The notes: generated by a model not told the origin, from the letters alone. 61,073 nucleotides of DNA from Gardnerella coleohominis (GCF_002896555.1 NZ_MNLH01000008.1:1-61073); one strand, 5' to 3'; positions 19,337 to 29,325 are shown, counted from the stretch's first letter. Numbers and translations are program-made.

Positions 19337-20188
19337 ATGATTAGTATGAGCGGAAAGGCAATACGTAAATGGTGGTGGCTATTTGCGCTACCTACGTTTG
19401 CTGCGTTTATTGTTGGCTTCTTAGTGCCATTTATTATGGGTGTGTATTTGAGTTTTAGAAAATTCACTACTGTAACTGATGGTAAGTTTGTGGGTTTTCG
19501 TAACTACTATAGAGCTTTAAAAGATCCGCATCTTCTTTATTCGTTTTTGTTCACAACGTTTTTTGCAGTTATTACAACAATAATTATTAATGTTGTTGCT
19601 TTTGCGATTGCGTATTTACTTACTAAGAAGTTCAAGGGTACAACACTATTTAGAGCAGTGTTCTTCATGCCAAATCTTATTGGCGGTATCGTTTTAAGCT
19701 ATATTTGGCAGCTTTTGTTAAATGGCATACTTGGATACTTCAATCGTACGATTACGTTCTCTGCAGTATTCGGTTTCTGGGGTCTTGTGATTGTTGTTTG
19801 CTGGCAGCAAATTGGCTATATGATGATTATTTACATTGCTGGTATGCAAGCTCTTCCTGGAGACGTTATGGAAGCAGCTGCTGTCGATGGTGCAAGCCCA
19901 AGCCAGACTTTATTCAAGATCACTATTCCATTGATGATGCCTTCTATTACTGTTTGCACGTTCTTAACAATTACTAACGGCTTTAAGCTTTTCGATCAGA
20001 ACTTCGCATTAACTAATGGTGGTCCATCGAGGAAAACAGAAATGTTAGCTCTTAATATTTATAGGACTTTCACTACTCCAAGATGTGAAGGCGTTGGTCA
20101 GGCTCAGGCAGTCATGTTCTTCGTTATCGTGGCTGTTATTGCTATGGTTCAGAATATTCTCACTAGGTCGAAGGAGGTAGCAGCATGA
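19337..20188 (+). CDS. Sugar ABC transporter permease, MalF/UgpA type
   Basis: 283 residues with about six membrane helices. The cytoplasmic EAA loop that contacts the ATPase reads EAAAVDGASPSQTLFKITIP (about residue 178 on). It forms the membrane channel with the next gene product and takes sugar from the binding protein at 16498. Start ATG 19337 follows AGGAGA at a rather long distance; ATG 19346 is an alternative. Stop and next start overlap (ATGA), so the two subunits are translationally coupled. Confidence 0.94.
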   Translation: MISMSGKAIRKWWWLFALPTFAAFIVGFLVPFIMGVYLSFRKFTTVTDGKFVGFRNYYRALKDPHLLYSFLFTTFFAVITTIIINVVAFAIAYLLTKKFKGTTLFRAVFFMPNLIGGIVLSYIWQLLLNGILGYFNRTITFSAVFGFWGLVIVVCWQQIGYMMIIYIAGMQALPGDVMEAAAVDGASPSQTLFKITIPLMMPSITVCTFLTITNGFKLFDQNFALTNGGPSRKTEMLALNIYRTFTTPRCEGVGQAQAVMFFVIVAVIAMVQNILTRSKEVAA

Positions 20189-21018
20189 ACGAGAAGACAA
20201 AGTATCCTGCGTTATTGACGGTGCTGTTCACTTTTATAAGCTTGTTATGGATTTTCCCTATAGCTTTAGTAGTGCTGAATTCTTTCAAGTCTAAGGTTGA
20301 TATTGCCAGCAATCCTTTTACTTTTAGTCCAAAATCGTTTGTTGGAATGTCTAACTACGTATTAGGCTCAAATCGTACTGATTTTCCTATGAGCTTCTTA
20401 TGGACTGTGGTTGTAACTGTTGGCTCTGTGATTCTTATTCTTCTGTGCACATCAATGTGTGCATGGTGGATTGTTAGAGTTAATAATTGGTTTGCGAAAC
20501 TGCTCTACGTGTTGTTCCTATTCAACATGATTGTGCCATTCCAGATGGTTATGTACACCCTTGCTTACATTACGAATACTTTGAAGTTGAATACTCCATG
20601 GGGCTTGTGGATTATTTACTTAGGCTTTGGTGCTGGTCTTGCAGTATTTATTTTCACTGGCGTAATTAAGGGTATTCCGCAAGAACTCGAAGAGTCTGCA
20701 ATGCTTGATGGCGCTTCTGTGCCACGCATATTCTTCCAGATTATTGTGCCGATTATGCGACCTGCTATTATTTCGGTTTCAATCTTACAAGCAATGTGGA
20801 TCTGGAATGACTTCCTGCTTCCGTTCTTGACGCTCGATCTCAACAAGTATAAGACTATTTCTATAGCTGTTCAGTATTTGAAGGGTGGCTATGGTTCCGT
20901 TGAAATGGGCGCAATGATGGGCTGCTTAGTTATGGCAATTGTTCCAATCATAATCTTCTACCTCATCTGCCAGAAGTACATTATTAAAGGTGTTATGTCT
21001 GGCGCAGTAAAGGGATAG
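20185..21018 (+). CDS. Sugar ABC transporter permease, MalG/UgpE type
   Basis: 277 residues with about six membrane helices and the EAA loop EELEESAMLDGASVPRIFFQ. SD AAGGAGG lies within the end of the upstream gene. With the 19337 product it forms the heterodimeric membrane part of the importer. An intact MalG-type subunit, notable because the malG of the second importer in this window carries a stop codon. Confidence 0.94.
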   Translation: MNEKTKYPALLTVLFTFISLLWIFPIALVVLNSFKSKVDIASNPFTFSPKSFVGMSNYVLGSNRTDFPMSFLWTVVVTVGSVILILLCTSMCAWWIVRVNNWFAKLLYVLFLFNMIVPFQMVMYTLAYITNTLKLNTPWGLWIIYLGFGAGLAVFIFTGVIKGIPQELEESAMLDGASVPRIFFQIIVPIMRPAIISVSILQAMWIWNDFLLPFLTLDLNKYKTISIAVQYLKGGYGSVEMGAMMGCLVMAIVPIIIFYLICQKYIIKGVMSGAVKG

Positions 21019-21057
21019 ATTAATTCTTCTCCAAAATTCCGGTGGCAGTAAAAGCGG

Positions 21058-21100
21058 CGGTGTGCGCATACTATATGTTTGTGCACACCGTCATTATTTT
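21058..21100 (+). terminator. Hairpin after the permease genes
   Basis: CGGTGTGC / GCACACCG stem with a large loop, then a T-rich tail. Partial readthrough into the YesL gene is possible. Confidence 0.65.
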
Positions 21101-21205
21101 TAATAGTTACGCTAGTTTGTAATTAAGTGGTAGAGTTCGTTGTTAAAGGTATCTATAGATAGTAAAGCATAGGAATTGCGTCATAAAACCAGGAGATAGT
21201 ATAGA

Positions 21206-21814
21206 ATGTTTTTCTCGTTTGGAAGCCCAGATTCAAAGTTTGCGCAAGGCATGGAAACATTTGCTGATGCCGTGTGGCTTACAATATTGATGATTTTAAC
21301 AAGCATTCCTTTAATCACTATCGGTGCTTCTCTTTGTGCAGGTCATGATGCTGCAAGACGTATAGAGCGAGGTGAAGGACATATTACTGCAGCGTATTTT
21401 CGTGCGTTTGCTAGCAATTTTTTGGAATCTACTATTATTTGGGCTGTAATGGGTCCGATTCTTTTTGCTATTATTTGGCTATGGCTTTGTGTGTGGTCTA
21501 CTCCACTTTTAATTATTAAATTTATTCTGAGCATATTATGGGTTCTTATTGCCGAATGGGTGTTTGCACTGCAAGCGCGTTTTAAAAATTCAATCGATAA
21601 AACAGTGGTTAATTCTCTTATTTTTGGTATTTCTTATTGGAAAGAAACTCTTTTAATGGCACTGCTAGATATAGTGTTTATTGTGTTAATATTTGCATCA
21701 ATCGTGTATCTGCCGCAGGGTTTACCTTTGTTGGTATTCATTGGTTGGGGATCGCTTATTATGCTTCACACGCCTTTGTTGGAGCGTGTTTTTGCAAAGT
21801 ATATTAAGCAGTAG
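21206..21814 (+). CDS. YesL-like (DUF624) membrane protein
   Basis: 202 residues with about five hydrophobic segments. The N-terminus (FGSPDSKFAQGMETFADAVWLTILMI) and the AGHDAARRIERGEGH motif are typical of DUF624/YesL proteins, which commonly sit beside sugar ABC importers in Firmicutes and Actinobacteria. The function is not known. SD AGGAG precedes the ATG. Confidence 0.85.
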   Translation: MFFSFGSPDSKFAQGMETFADAVWLTILMILTSIPLITIGASLCAGHDAARRIERGEGHITAAYFRAFASNFLESTIIWAVMGPILFAIIWLWLCVWSTPLLIIKFILSILWVLIAEWVFALQARFKNSIDKTVVNSLIFGISYWKETLLMALLDIVFIVLIFASIVYLPQGLPLLVFIGWGSLIMLHTPLLERVFAKYIKQ

Positions 21815-21831
21815 TTTCTGCAAATAATTAA

Positions 21832-21876
21832 TGAGGCGAGCATCTATGACAATGCTCGCCTCACATAGGACATCAT
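21832..21876. terminator. Hairpin between convergent genes (copy 2 of the repeated element)
   Basis: TGAGGCGAGCAT pairs perfectly with ATGCTCGCCTCA (8-nt loop), followed by CATAGGACATCAT. It shares the TGAGGCGA stem base and GGACATCAT flank with 13557-13592 although the upper stem differs. It ends the YesL gene and malQ from both sides. Confidence 0.7.
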
Positions 21877-21965
21877 TGCAAGGAACATTTTGACTTGCTA
21901 CTATGCAAATCATATTCCTTACGAGGGGGGAATAGAGTCAGTTCATCAGTAAACCAACTGTTAAA

Positions 21966-24215
21966 TTATACATGCTTCCGTGTATTTTCGCCGCGCATAA
22001 CTGCCGTCATAGATAGCACTCGTGGTGACTTAAATACTTCATCGGTGTGAACTACACGACCATCAGTGTCAGCAAGTGGAATACGCCAGTTTGGATACTC
22101 TGTGCTAGTTCCAGGCTGATTCTGTGAACGCTTCTCGCCGACAGCATCAACCAAAGCCACCTGCAATAGAAGCGATGGGGAAGTAAGCAATACAGCGTGC
22201 ATACCCTCAACAATCTCTTGTACGTGACCCTCAACATCCTTAGCAGCATCTTTGCTAATCCAGCCGTTCTCAAGAAGCATCTTCATCATTGCATCGCGTT
22301 CAGCTTGAGCAGTCTCCTGGAACGTTTCTACGGAGTCTGTAAGCAGGTGAAGCTGCTCGCGAAGCTTTACATGCTCAAAGGCAAGATAACCAGCTGTAGG
22401 TGGCATATCGTGCGTAGTTACAGAAGCCAAAGCGTATTCGCGGTACGTAGAAGGATTTGCGTAAATAATTTCCTTCTTGCCAGCCTTCTTAAGTGCAGCT
22501 TCAGCCTCATCGTCATGAGTAAACCACTCAACAACTGTTCCAAGAACACCGTGAGCAGCAAGCACCTTAGAAACATACTTCGGTACAGTGCCCAAATCTT
22601 CGCCAATAACAACACCGCCTGCGCGAGTTGCTTCAATAGTGAGAACTGCGAGCATTGCATCTACGTTGTAGTACACATACGCGCCGTTTCTAGCACCTTG
22701 CCCTTGTGGAATCCACCACAAGCGGAAGAGGCCAAGAACGTGATCAATGCGAGCAGCTCCTGCATGCAAGAACACGTTATGAACCATGTCTCGGTAAGCA
22801 ATATAGCCAGTTTCATCCAAGTAATTTGGATCGAATGGAGGTTGACCCCAATCCTGACCTTGCTGGTTGTAGAAATCAGGAGGAGCGCCTACGCTAACGC
22901 CATTAGCAAATCGTTCCGGACTCCACCAAACGTCAGCACCGTAACCGTGTACGCCAACTGCCATGTCTTGCATAAGACCAATTGCCATGCCAGCAGCCTT
23001 AGCTTCAGCGTGAGCTGCAGCAACTTGCTCATCAGCAATCCACTGAAGCCAACGATTGAACTCAAACAAGTCAGCATGTTCGCGCTTAAGTCGTTCAATT
23101 TGCGGAGTGCCTTTACCAGTAGTATCAAACCACAAATTCTCGCCCCAAGGAGCACCCCAAACCTCAAACGCAACACACCAGGTGGCAAAAGCATCAAGAT
23201 CTTCACCAGAACGATGCTTAAACTCACTAAATTCGCGCTCGCGTTCTGCGGAACGAGGCTGCTTGAAAATAATACGCAACGCAGGAAGCTTGGCATCCCA
23301 TGCAGCGTTGATATCTATAGGATTTGGATTGTTGTTTTGAGGTGCAATAGACTCATGCAATTGCTCTACTTTAGCAAGATTCTCTCCACTTAATTCAGCA
23401 TATTCTGGAATATCTTGCGGACGAATATAAGTGACATTTAAGAACCTACGAGACTCAGGCAAGTACGGTGAAGGCTCAAGAGGTGTTACTGGAGCGCACG
23501 CATGAATTGGATTAATCAGCATAAAATCAGCCTTGCCGATTTCTCCAGCATCCTTAAGTAGACGACGCAAATCGCCATAATCGCCAATTCCCCAAGAATC
23601 TTTTGAACGCACAGAATACATTTGCGTCATGAATCCCCAACGTTGCTTTTGCTTAACGCTTTCAGGCAATGGAATACGCGCAGGTGCGGCAATCAATGTG
23701 ACATCAGCATGTTGAGCCGTCTCACCATTCGCGTTGATTACTTTAGCATGCAAAGTGTGGTAGCCCATTGGCAAATCATCCGGAAGCTCAATGAACAAAT
23801 CTCCATTGTCTTCGGATTGAATATCGCCTAACGAACCTTCATAATCCGTTCCATCTTCGAGTGTAAGAGAAATATGAATTTGCTCTTTTTGGGCATCTCC
23901 TGCGTGAATTGGCACACAAGTTTTAACACCATTAAAAGCAACTACAGTAGGAGGAAGCAATTCATTAGCTGTTTTTTGAGAAACGCGCTCATAAGAATCA
24001 GCAATACTTTCAGGCGTATCAGCCTTAAAACCTAAAGCGTCAAGAACTCCAACCAACGCTTCATCAGTAATCTCCGTATAATCGCCCAATTGATCGATAT
24101 AAAAAGTAGCTACTCCGCATGCTTTCGCTAACTTAATAAGTGGACGCGCAAGACGTTCCGCACTTTCCTCAACAGCAGGCGTGCTTTTGTCTTCGCTTTT
24201 AGCCTCTTTGCTCAT
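21966..24215 (-). CDS. malQ: 4-alpha-glucanotransferase (amylomaltase, GH77)
   Basis: 749 residues, the size usual for bifidobacterial MalQ, which carries an N-terminal extension (about 1-170) before the GH77 barrel. GH77 motifs are visible: ADFMLINPIHACAPVTPLEPSPYLP, the nucleophile region AARIDHVLGLFRLWWIPQG, the acid/base region GVVIGEDLGTVP and TTHDMPPTAGY. It transfers glucan segments between maltodextrins in the cytoplasm, releasing glucose. It has its own promoter; a terminator separates it from the pullulanase gene upstream. Its 3' end is duplicated as a fragment at 15578-15785. Confidence 0.96.
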   Translation of the reverse strand: MSKEAKSEDKSTPAVEESAERLARPLIKLAKACGVATFYIDQLGDYTEITDEALVGVLDALGFKADTPESIADSYERVSQKTANELLPPTVVAFNGVKTCVPIHAGDAQKEQIHISLTLEDGTDYEGSLGDIQSEDNGDLFIELPDDLPMGYHTLHAKVINANGETAQHADVTLIAAPARIPLPESVKQKQRWGFMTQMYSVRSKDSWGIGDYGDLRRLLKDAGEIGKADFMLINPIHACAPVTPLEPSPYLPESRRFLNVTYIRPQDIPEYAELSGENLAKVEQLHESIAPQNNNPNPIDINAAWDAKLPALRIIFKQPRSAEREREFSEFKHRSGEDLDAFATWCVAFEVWGAPWGENLWFDTTGKGTPQIERLKREHADLFEFNRWLQWIADEQVAAAHAEAKAAGMAIGLMQDMAVGVHGYGADVWWSPERFANGVSVGAPPDFYNQQGQDWGQPPFDPNYLDETGYIAYRDMVHNVFLHAGAARIDHVLGLFRLWWIPQGQGARNGAYVYYNVDAMLAVLTIEATRAGGVVIGEDLGTVPKYVSKVLAAHGVLGTVVEWFTHDDEAEAALKKAGKKEIIYANPSTYREYALASVTTHDMPPTAGYLAFEHVKLREQLHLLTDSVETFQETAQAERDAMMKMLLENGWISKDAAKDVEGHVQEIVEGMHAVLLTSPSLLLQVALVDAVGEKRSQNQPGTSTEYPNWRIPLADTDGRVVHTDEVFKSPRVLSMTAVMRGENTRKHV

Positions 24216-24389
24216 TATGCTCCTTTAATTACGGCACCTTCTTCAACTCATTGCACTTAGTGCCAGATGTGCAAACGAGAGCGAGAGTACAACAAAACTT
24301 AACGCATCTGTGGATTAAGCCGCACTCTAAAAAGCTATTATATAAATTATTGATATTGTTTGCAAATAAGTGTCTGTAGATAAAATAAC

Positions 24390-24423
24390 AAAAAGGCGCA
24401 GAAGACCAACATTTTCTACGCCT
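24390..24423 (-). terminator. Terminator of the pullulanase gene
   Basis: On the minus strand AGGCGTAGAA pairs with TTCTGCGCCT (one mismatch) and is followed by TTTTTGTTATTTT. malQ is therefore a separate transcript. Confidence 0.8.
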
Positions 24424-24477
24424 ATAAAACATGCAATCTGATTGAGATTGAGCTTACAAATTCCAGATACGACTGAA

Positions 24478-26562
24478 CTACTCGCGCACAAGAACTACGA
24501 AAGTTCGCGACGGAATATGCAGAACTTCTGCAGCAGAGTCTAAACCAGCTGGATTGTTAGCTCCAGCTTGCCTTGCTTCACAAGTAGCAGAACAAGCCGC
24601 CGCATCAGAAGCGCCAGAACCACAAGCATCAGAACAAGTAGCATCGCAATCGCCCGCAACCCAATCAGCAAAATAGCTGGAAGAGTCAAGTTCAATCTTC
24701 CAATTCTTGTGCTTTCCTTTGCTAGAGAGTTCAGGCAAAGTGACGGAAGCGTCCGCATTATACATAGGATTAACGCATACAATCACGTCATCTCCAATAA
24801 GATCAGCTATTACAGTCTTATCGGATGCTTTAATTTGCGTACGAGTACCGTCATAGAAAGACTTATGCTTAGCGCGCAAAGAAATCAAATCGCTATACCA
24901 GCGTACAAGCGACTCATACTTTTGCGAACGCACCCAATCAAGCTGATTGATTTTCGCACCGCTTTTATAAGTATTATCGTTTCCGCCTTTAGTACGGCCA
25001 AATTCTTCGCCGCTTAACATAAATGGAGTGCCTGCAGAGCACAAAACCATTCCGGCAGCAAGCATATTAGCTGTGAAAAGATCCGCTACTGAATGAGGAT
25101 CCTTAGCGTAAAAATCAGAGTCGCTAGGCTTTTCGCGCAAAGAAATGCAGAGTTTATCCCACAGAGTCAAATCGTCATGAGCGGAAATATATTGGATAAT
25201 TTGTCCAACTTTCTTACCGGCAGAAGGAGTACCGCGCCATCCGTTTAACGCTTGACGAGCCGAATCCGCAGTCCAAAACTCATTTCCATTAATGTAACCA
25301 TGCTCGTGATGATCCATAACGTTACCTTTAAGAGTATCGCGAGTTTCATCACTAAACCAACCGATTCGATCGTCTAAATTATGTCGACCGAGCTTATCTC
25401 CCATGGTTGTTCCTTCAGGCACTGCGGTATAACCAGCAGACCATGGTTCGCCATACATGAGTATGTCTTTTCCGCCAGGAAGTTTATCAAGAGCTTCTCG
25501 AGCTTGATTCAAAGTATCAGTGTCAATCAAACCCATAAGATCAAATCGGAATCCGTCAATGTGGTAGCACTTAGCCCAATGCAGCAAAGATTCAATAATA
25601 AATCTGCGATACATAGGATGCTCGCTAGCCATGTCGTTGCCGCATCCAGAGCCGTTAGAAAGTATATTTTCTTCGTTACGCCTGCAGAAATACCCTGGTG
25701 CGGTTTGCTCGAAAGCGTTGTCGGAATGATACATGTGGTTGTAAACTACGTCCATTACAACGCGCAATCCATTCTTATGAAGGGCAGCAATCATAGCTTT
25801 GCATTCGCGGATTCGTGCAGTGCCATCATAAGGATTAGAAGAATAAGCTCCCTCTGGAACGTTATAAGCACTAGGATCATATCCCCAGTTATAAAGCTGA
25901 TCGATGTTTTCGCCGTTTTTGCGAGCGTCGTAAATGTTGATTTCATTCACAGTGCAAAAATCATAAATTGGCATGAGCTGGACATGCGTAACGCCCAACT
26001 TTTTAAGATAGTCAATACCTGTTGGAGATGTAACAGTCTTACCGTTGATTTCAGAAGTTACAGTCGTGTGCTCATCCGTGAAAGCTAAGAATCTTCCGCG
26101 ATGTTCAGGCTTAAAACCGCCATTAACATCATTGCTGAAATCAGATACGTGTGTTTCCCAAATCACAGTAGAGTGTTCAGAGAATTTTGGAGATTTATCT
26201 TTTTCCCAATTGGCTGGAGCAACGCGATTTTCGTCGATTACTAAGCTGCGCTCGCCGTTGACGCCACTTGCGATGTCCCATGGATCGCTTGTGCGATTAA
26301 CTTTTCCGTCTTGGAAAGCGATTAGATAATCATAATAAATTCCGTCAAGTCGTTTACGTACGTTAACTTTCCAAGCGCCGTCATGATGAGGTTTTAATTC
26401 ATAAGATTGAGTTGGTTCGCTATTATTTCCGGTTTCAAAAAGTCGCAATGTTACTGAAGTTGCAGTAGGTGACCATAGCGTGAAAGTAGTGGACTTTGCG
26501 TTAAGAGTGAATCCAAGTGATCCCTCGTAAGTTGGCCATTGTGCTGAAGGTAAAGAAGTCAT
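24478..26562 (-). CDS. pulA: Type I pullulanase / alpha-1,6 debranching enzyme (GH13)
   Basis: 694 residues from ATG 26562 (AGAAGGA 7 nt upstream; the longer in-frame start is not supported). An N-terminal CBM48-like domain (about 12-100, FTLWSPTATSVTLRLF) comes before the GH13 barrel. The type I pullulanase signature YNWGYDP is present, with nucleophile Asp341 (GFRFDLMG), acid/base Glu in MYGEPW and Asp in SAHDDLTLWD. It cleaves alpha-1,6 branches of glycogen or pullulan-type oligosaccharides; with no signal peptide it acts in the cytoplasm. An odd Cys/Ala-rich insert (CDATCSDACGSGASDAAACS and following) lies in the C-terminal beta-domain. Confidence 0.94.
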   Translation of the reverse strand: MTSLPSAQWPTYEGSLGFTLNAKSTTFTLWSPTATSVTLRLFETGNNSEPTQSYELKPHHDGAWKVNVRKRLDGIYYDYLIAFQDGKVNRTSDPWDIASGVNGERSLVIDENRVAPANWEKDKSPKFSEHSTVIWETHVSDFSNDVNGGFKPEHRGRFLAFTDEHTTVTSEINGKTVTSPTGIDYLKKLGVTHVQLMPIYDFCTVNEINIYDARKNGENIDQLYNWGYDPSAYNVPEGAYSSNPYDGTARIRECKAMIAALHKNGLRVVMDVVYNHMYHSDNAFEQTAPGYFCRRNEENILSNGSGCGNDMASEHPMYRRFIIESLLHWAKCYHIDGFRFDLMGLIDTDTLNQAREALDKLPGGKDILMYGEPWSAGYTAVPEGTTMGDKLGRHNLDDRIGWFSDETRDTLKGNVMDHHEHGYINGNEFWTADSARQALNGWRGTPSAGKKVGQIIQYISAHDDLTLWDKLCISLREKPSDSDFYAKDPHSVADLFTANMLAAGMVLCSAGTPFMLSGEEFGRTKGGNDNTYKSGAKINQLDWVRSQKYESLVRWYSDLISLRAKHKSFYDGTRTQIKASDKTVIADLIGDDVIVCVNPMYNADASVTLPELSSKGKHKNWKIELDSSSYFADWVAGDCDATCSDACGSGASDAAACSATCEARQAGANNPAGLDSAAEVLHIPSRTFVVLVRE

Positions 26563-26951
26563 AAAACAATCCTTCTGATTTTGTTTTATTCTGCAGTTTT
26601 TCTGTAATGTTCTTTTCAATGCTGGGTTGCAATACCAGGTTGCCATATCAGTTTGTAACGTTAGGTTTGTAACTCTTGGCTGCAAAATCCGTCTGTAACG
26701 AACATTGAAAACTGAAAACTATTGAAAACTGAAAATGCTTATTAAATTTGAGATAGTGAAGGCCGAAACGCTTAATGACGCTCGGCCCTCACTATTCTAC
26801 GCTACCAGTTATTTGCCGCAAAACTTATTTCACAAATTAGTGAATCGTAGCTTCGAATAACCTTTAAGCGATTTATTAATTTTTTAACTGCCCGTAATCT
26901 GTGTAAGTATAATCAGATACCTACTGATACTAGTAATACCAGTATCTGATA
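26563..26951. promoter_or_regulatory. Upstream region of the pullulanase gene with repeated GTTTGTAAC sites
   Basis: GTTTGTAAC occurs at 26651 and 26665 and GTCTGTAAC at 26691, all in the same direction; further upstream ATTGAAAACTGAAAA occurs twice (26704-26735). These may be regulator sites for pulA. A hairpin at 26755-26793 (see separate entry) ends the malG transcript. No gene is visible in this gap. Confidence 0.45.
26755..26793 (-). terminator. Candidate terminator of the malEFG operon
   Basis: AGTGAAGGCCGA / TCGGCCCTCACT stem with two mismatches; T-rich only after a few bases on the minus strand. Confidence 0.55.
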
Positions 26952-27875
26952 TCAGCCCTTAACGGAGCCAGACATGGACTCTTCGTAGAAGCGCTGCATC
27001 ACGATAAACAGAATCACGATTGGGATGGAAATGCACACAGCTCCTGCTGCGAATGAAGCGTACCAATCAGGTAGATACTTCTTGGTAAGCATCTCCATCA
27101 AGCCGTAAGCAACTGTGTAGTTTTCCTTATTATCCCTTACTACTGTCTTAACCATAACGAAGTCTAGCCATGGGCCTAAGAAGCCTGTAATAGCCTGGAA
27201 CACAATCATTGGCTTGCAGATTGGAACAATAATCTTCCAGAATACTTGCCACTTTGTGCAGCCATCCAAGTATGCAGCTTCATCCAAAGACTTCGGGATA
27301 GTATCCATGTAGCCCTTCATGATGTAGAAGCCAGCGCCGCTACCTGCGGAATAAACGATAATAAGTGCGACTAACACAATCGAACCTGTTGTTAAGCTAA
27401 GAGCCTTCAAAATGAAGTAGATAGCGATAACAGCCATGATGCCTGGGAACATGCCAAGAATCAAAGCAAGGTTCATGAATGTCTTACGTCCCTTGAAGCG
27501 GAGGCGAGACATGCAGAAGGATACTGCTAATACGAATACCAAAGAAATAATGCACACGAAGATTGAAACAATCAGGGTGTTCAAGAACATTCGTGGGAAA
27601 TTAATGTCATCGGTATCCGTAAATAACTTTATGTAGTTATTTAGCGATTATTCAGTAGGGAAGAATGTCTTCTGATAGGCGCCAGTGTTAGCATTGAAGC
27701 TTTCCAATACAACCCACAGGATTGGGATCAGCCAAATAACTGATAACACGAGCAAGAACAGATGTGAGAATATGTCTCCGAAAATCCTTCGAATGCGCTG
27801 ATCTTGTGTAAGCGGAACAGTGCGAGTGCTTTTTTCGACAGACTTCGCGGCTTTTGTGGTATTTTTATTACTCAC
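26952..27875 (-). pseudogene. malG: malG permease gene interrupted by one in-frame stop codon
   Basis: Two reading frames, 27875-27648 (75 codons) and 27590-26952, are in the same phase and together give an ordinary MalG-type permease of about 307 residues. The only interruption is TAA at 27650-27648; the sequence reads FFPTE-stop-SLNNYIKLFTDT and stays homologous-looking through the gap. The second part has the EAA loop DEAAYLDGCTKWQVFWK and about five membrane helices. The start is GTG overlapping the malF stop, with GGAGGGA 7 nt upstream. If the stop is real, the protein ends after the first helix. It could also be a sequencing error or a readthrough site. Confidence 0.85.
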
Positions 27876-29278
27876 CGGAATCCCTCCTCATTCTTATAAG
27901 ATCCAGAGTTGCGATACGTAATCAGTGCCACAACAGCGAGAACAATGAATGTCAAAATACCGATTACAGCACCTGCGTTGTAGTTCTGCTGGTCAACAGT
28001 CAACTTGTAGAGCCATGTGATAAGCAAGTCGGTGCCGCCTGCGCTGTTAACTTTACTGCTTGCTGGGCCACCCTTTGTTAAGAGGTAAATAACGTTGAAG
28101 TTGTTGATATTACCAGTGAACGTGGTGATCAAGTATGGAGTCATAACGAAGATGATGTATGGCATTGTGACGTTCATGAAGCGCTGCCACCAGCCTGCAC
28201 CATCAAGCTCTGCAGCTTCGTAGAGTTCTGCAGGGACATTCTGCAAGATACCCGTAATCTGCATGATAGTAAATGGAATACCAACCCAAAGGTTGATGAT
28301 AATAACTGTTACTCGAGCCCAAGTTACATCTGTAAGGAACGGAAGTTCATGACGTATCCAACCATGCTCCTTAAAGACAACGTTAATAACGCCGTTTTGG
28401 TCAAGCATGTTATTCATGATAAGCAACGAAACAAACTGTGGAACTGCAATCGTAAGAGAGAAGCAAGTACGCCATACGCTCTTAAGATGAGTCGTCTTTC
28501 TGTTAATTATCATCGCTATGAACATTCCGAAGAAGAAGTTAAGGAATGTAGCAAGGAATGCCCAAATAAGAGTCCAGATTAATACGTCAAAGAATACGTC
28601 GGCTTTGATTAACTTGCTTTTGCCGGTTAAGAACTCAGAGAAAACTTCTAATCCAACCCAGCTGAATTTCTTTTGGTGGTCTTCATCGTAGTTTGTGAAA
28701 GCCATAGAAATCATGAAGAACAATGGCAAAATTGTGAACAGCACAATTCCAGCAGTTGGAAGAGTCATGAAACCAATATGTGCTTTTTCATTCAAGAGCT
28801 GCTTTGCATCTTTGATGAAGTTAAGAGGCTTATGTCCGCTTTTAACTACAGACTGCGTCTTATAAGCACTGCGAAGAGAAAGTGTTGCAAGATAAACAAG
28901 CAATACAATTGTTAAGATTGACATAACGCCGTAGAGCAAAATTTCTACAGAGTTATCGCCTGGAGTGTATCGCCAGAATCCGTTTACCTTAATTTTTCCT
29001 TGCTCTACTGTACCAAGCGTGTGAAGTTTTGGAAGATATTCAATACCGGTTGTGAACAAGAATGCAAATAGTGCAACTTCGCACGCTAAGAATATAAGAC
29101 CCTTAACGAATTGCATACGCACGAAATTACCGAAACCGAATATTACGATGGAAATCCATGAAAGAGCATCTGCATGTTTTACAGCCTCTTTCAAAGAATA
29201 CGGTGAAGGAGCAAAGCGTTCTGCAGTTGACGTCTTCTTCTGGCGCCTTTTTAGCTTTGTGGATGTCGTGCCAGTCAT
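27872..29278 (-). CDS. malF: Maltose/maltodextrin ABC transporter permease MalF
   Basis: 468 residues, longer than most sugar permeases because of the extra N-terminal helices and an extracytoplasmic segment, as in MalF. The EAA loop is ELYEAAELDGAGWWQRFMNV. The N-terminal 30 residues are basic and cytoplasmic. GAAAGG lies 6 nt before the ATG. It pairs with MalG, whose gene overlaps its stop codon but is itself interrupted. The MalE gene lies 160 nt upstream on the same strand with a GC-rich hairpin between. Confidence 0.93.
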   Translation of the reverse strand: MTGTTSTKLKRRQKKTSTAERFAPSPYSLKEAVKHADALSWISIVIFGFGNFVRMQFVKGLIFLACEVALFAFLFTTGIEYLPKLHTLGTVEQGKIKVNGFWRYTPGDNSVEILLYGVMSILTIVLLVYLATLSLRSAYKTQSVVKSGHKPLNFIKDAKQLLNEKAHIGFMTLPTAGIVLFTILPLFFMISMAFTNYDEDHQKKFSWVGLEVFSEFLTGKSKLIKADVFFDVLIWTLIWAFLATFLNFFFGMFIAMIINRKTTHLKSVWRTCFSLTIAVPQFVSLLIMNNMLDQNGVINVVFKEHGWIRHELPFLTDVTWARVTVIIINLWVGIPFTIMQITGILQNVPAELYEAAELDGAGWWQRFMNVTMPYIIFVMTPYLITTFTGNINNFNVIYLLTKGGPASSKVNSAGGTDLLITWLYKLTVDQQNYNAGAVIGILTFIVLAVVALITYRNSGSYKNEEGFR

Positions 29279-29325
29279 GACATGCCTTTCATGTAAACAA
29301 AATTATTTAATAGAAGATAAACAAC

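Noticed and set aside
22197..23393. 398-codon plus-strand ORF opposite malQ
   Set aside because: Fully antisense to a conserved enzyme; amino-acid composition reflects the complementary codons and no motif is visible.
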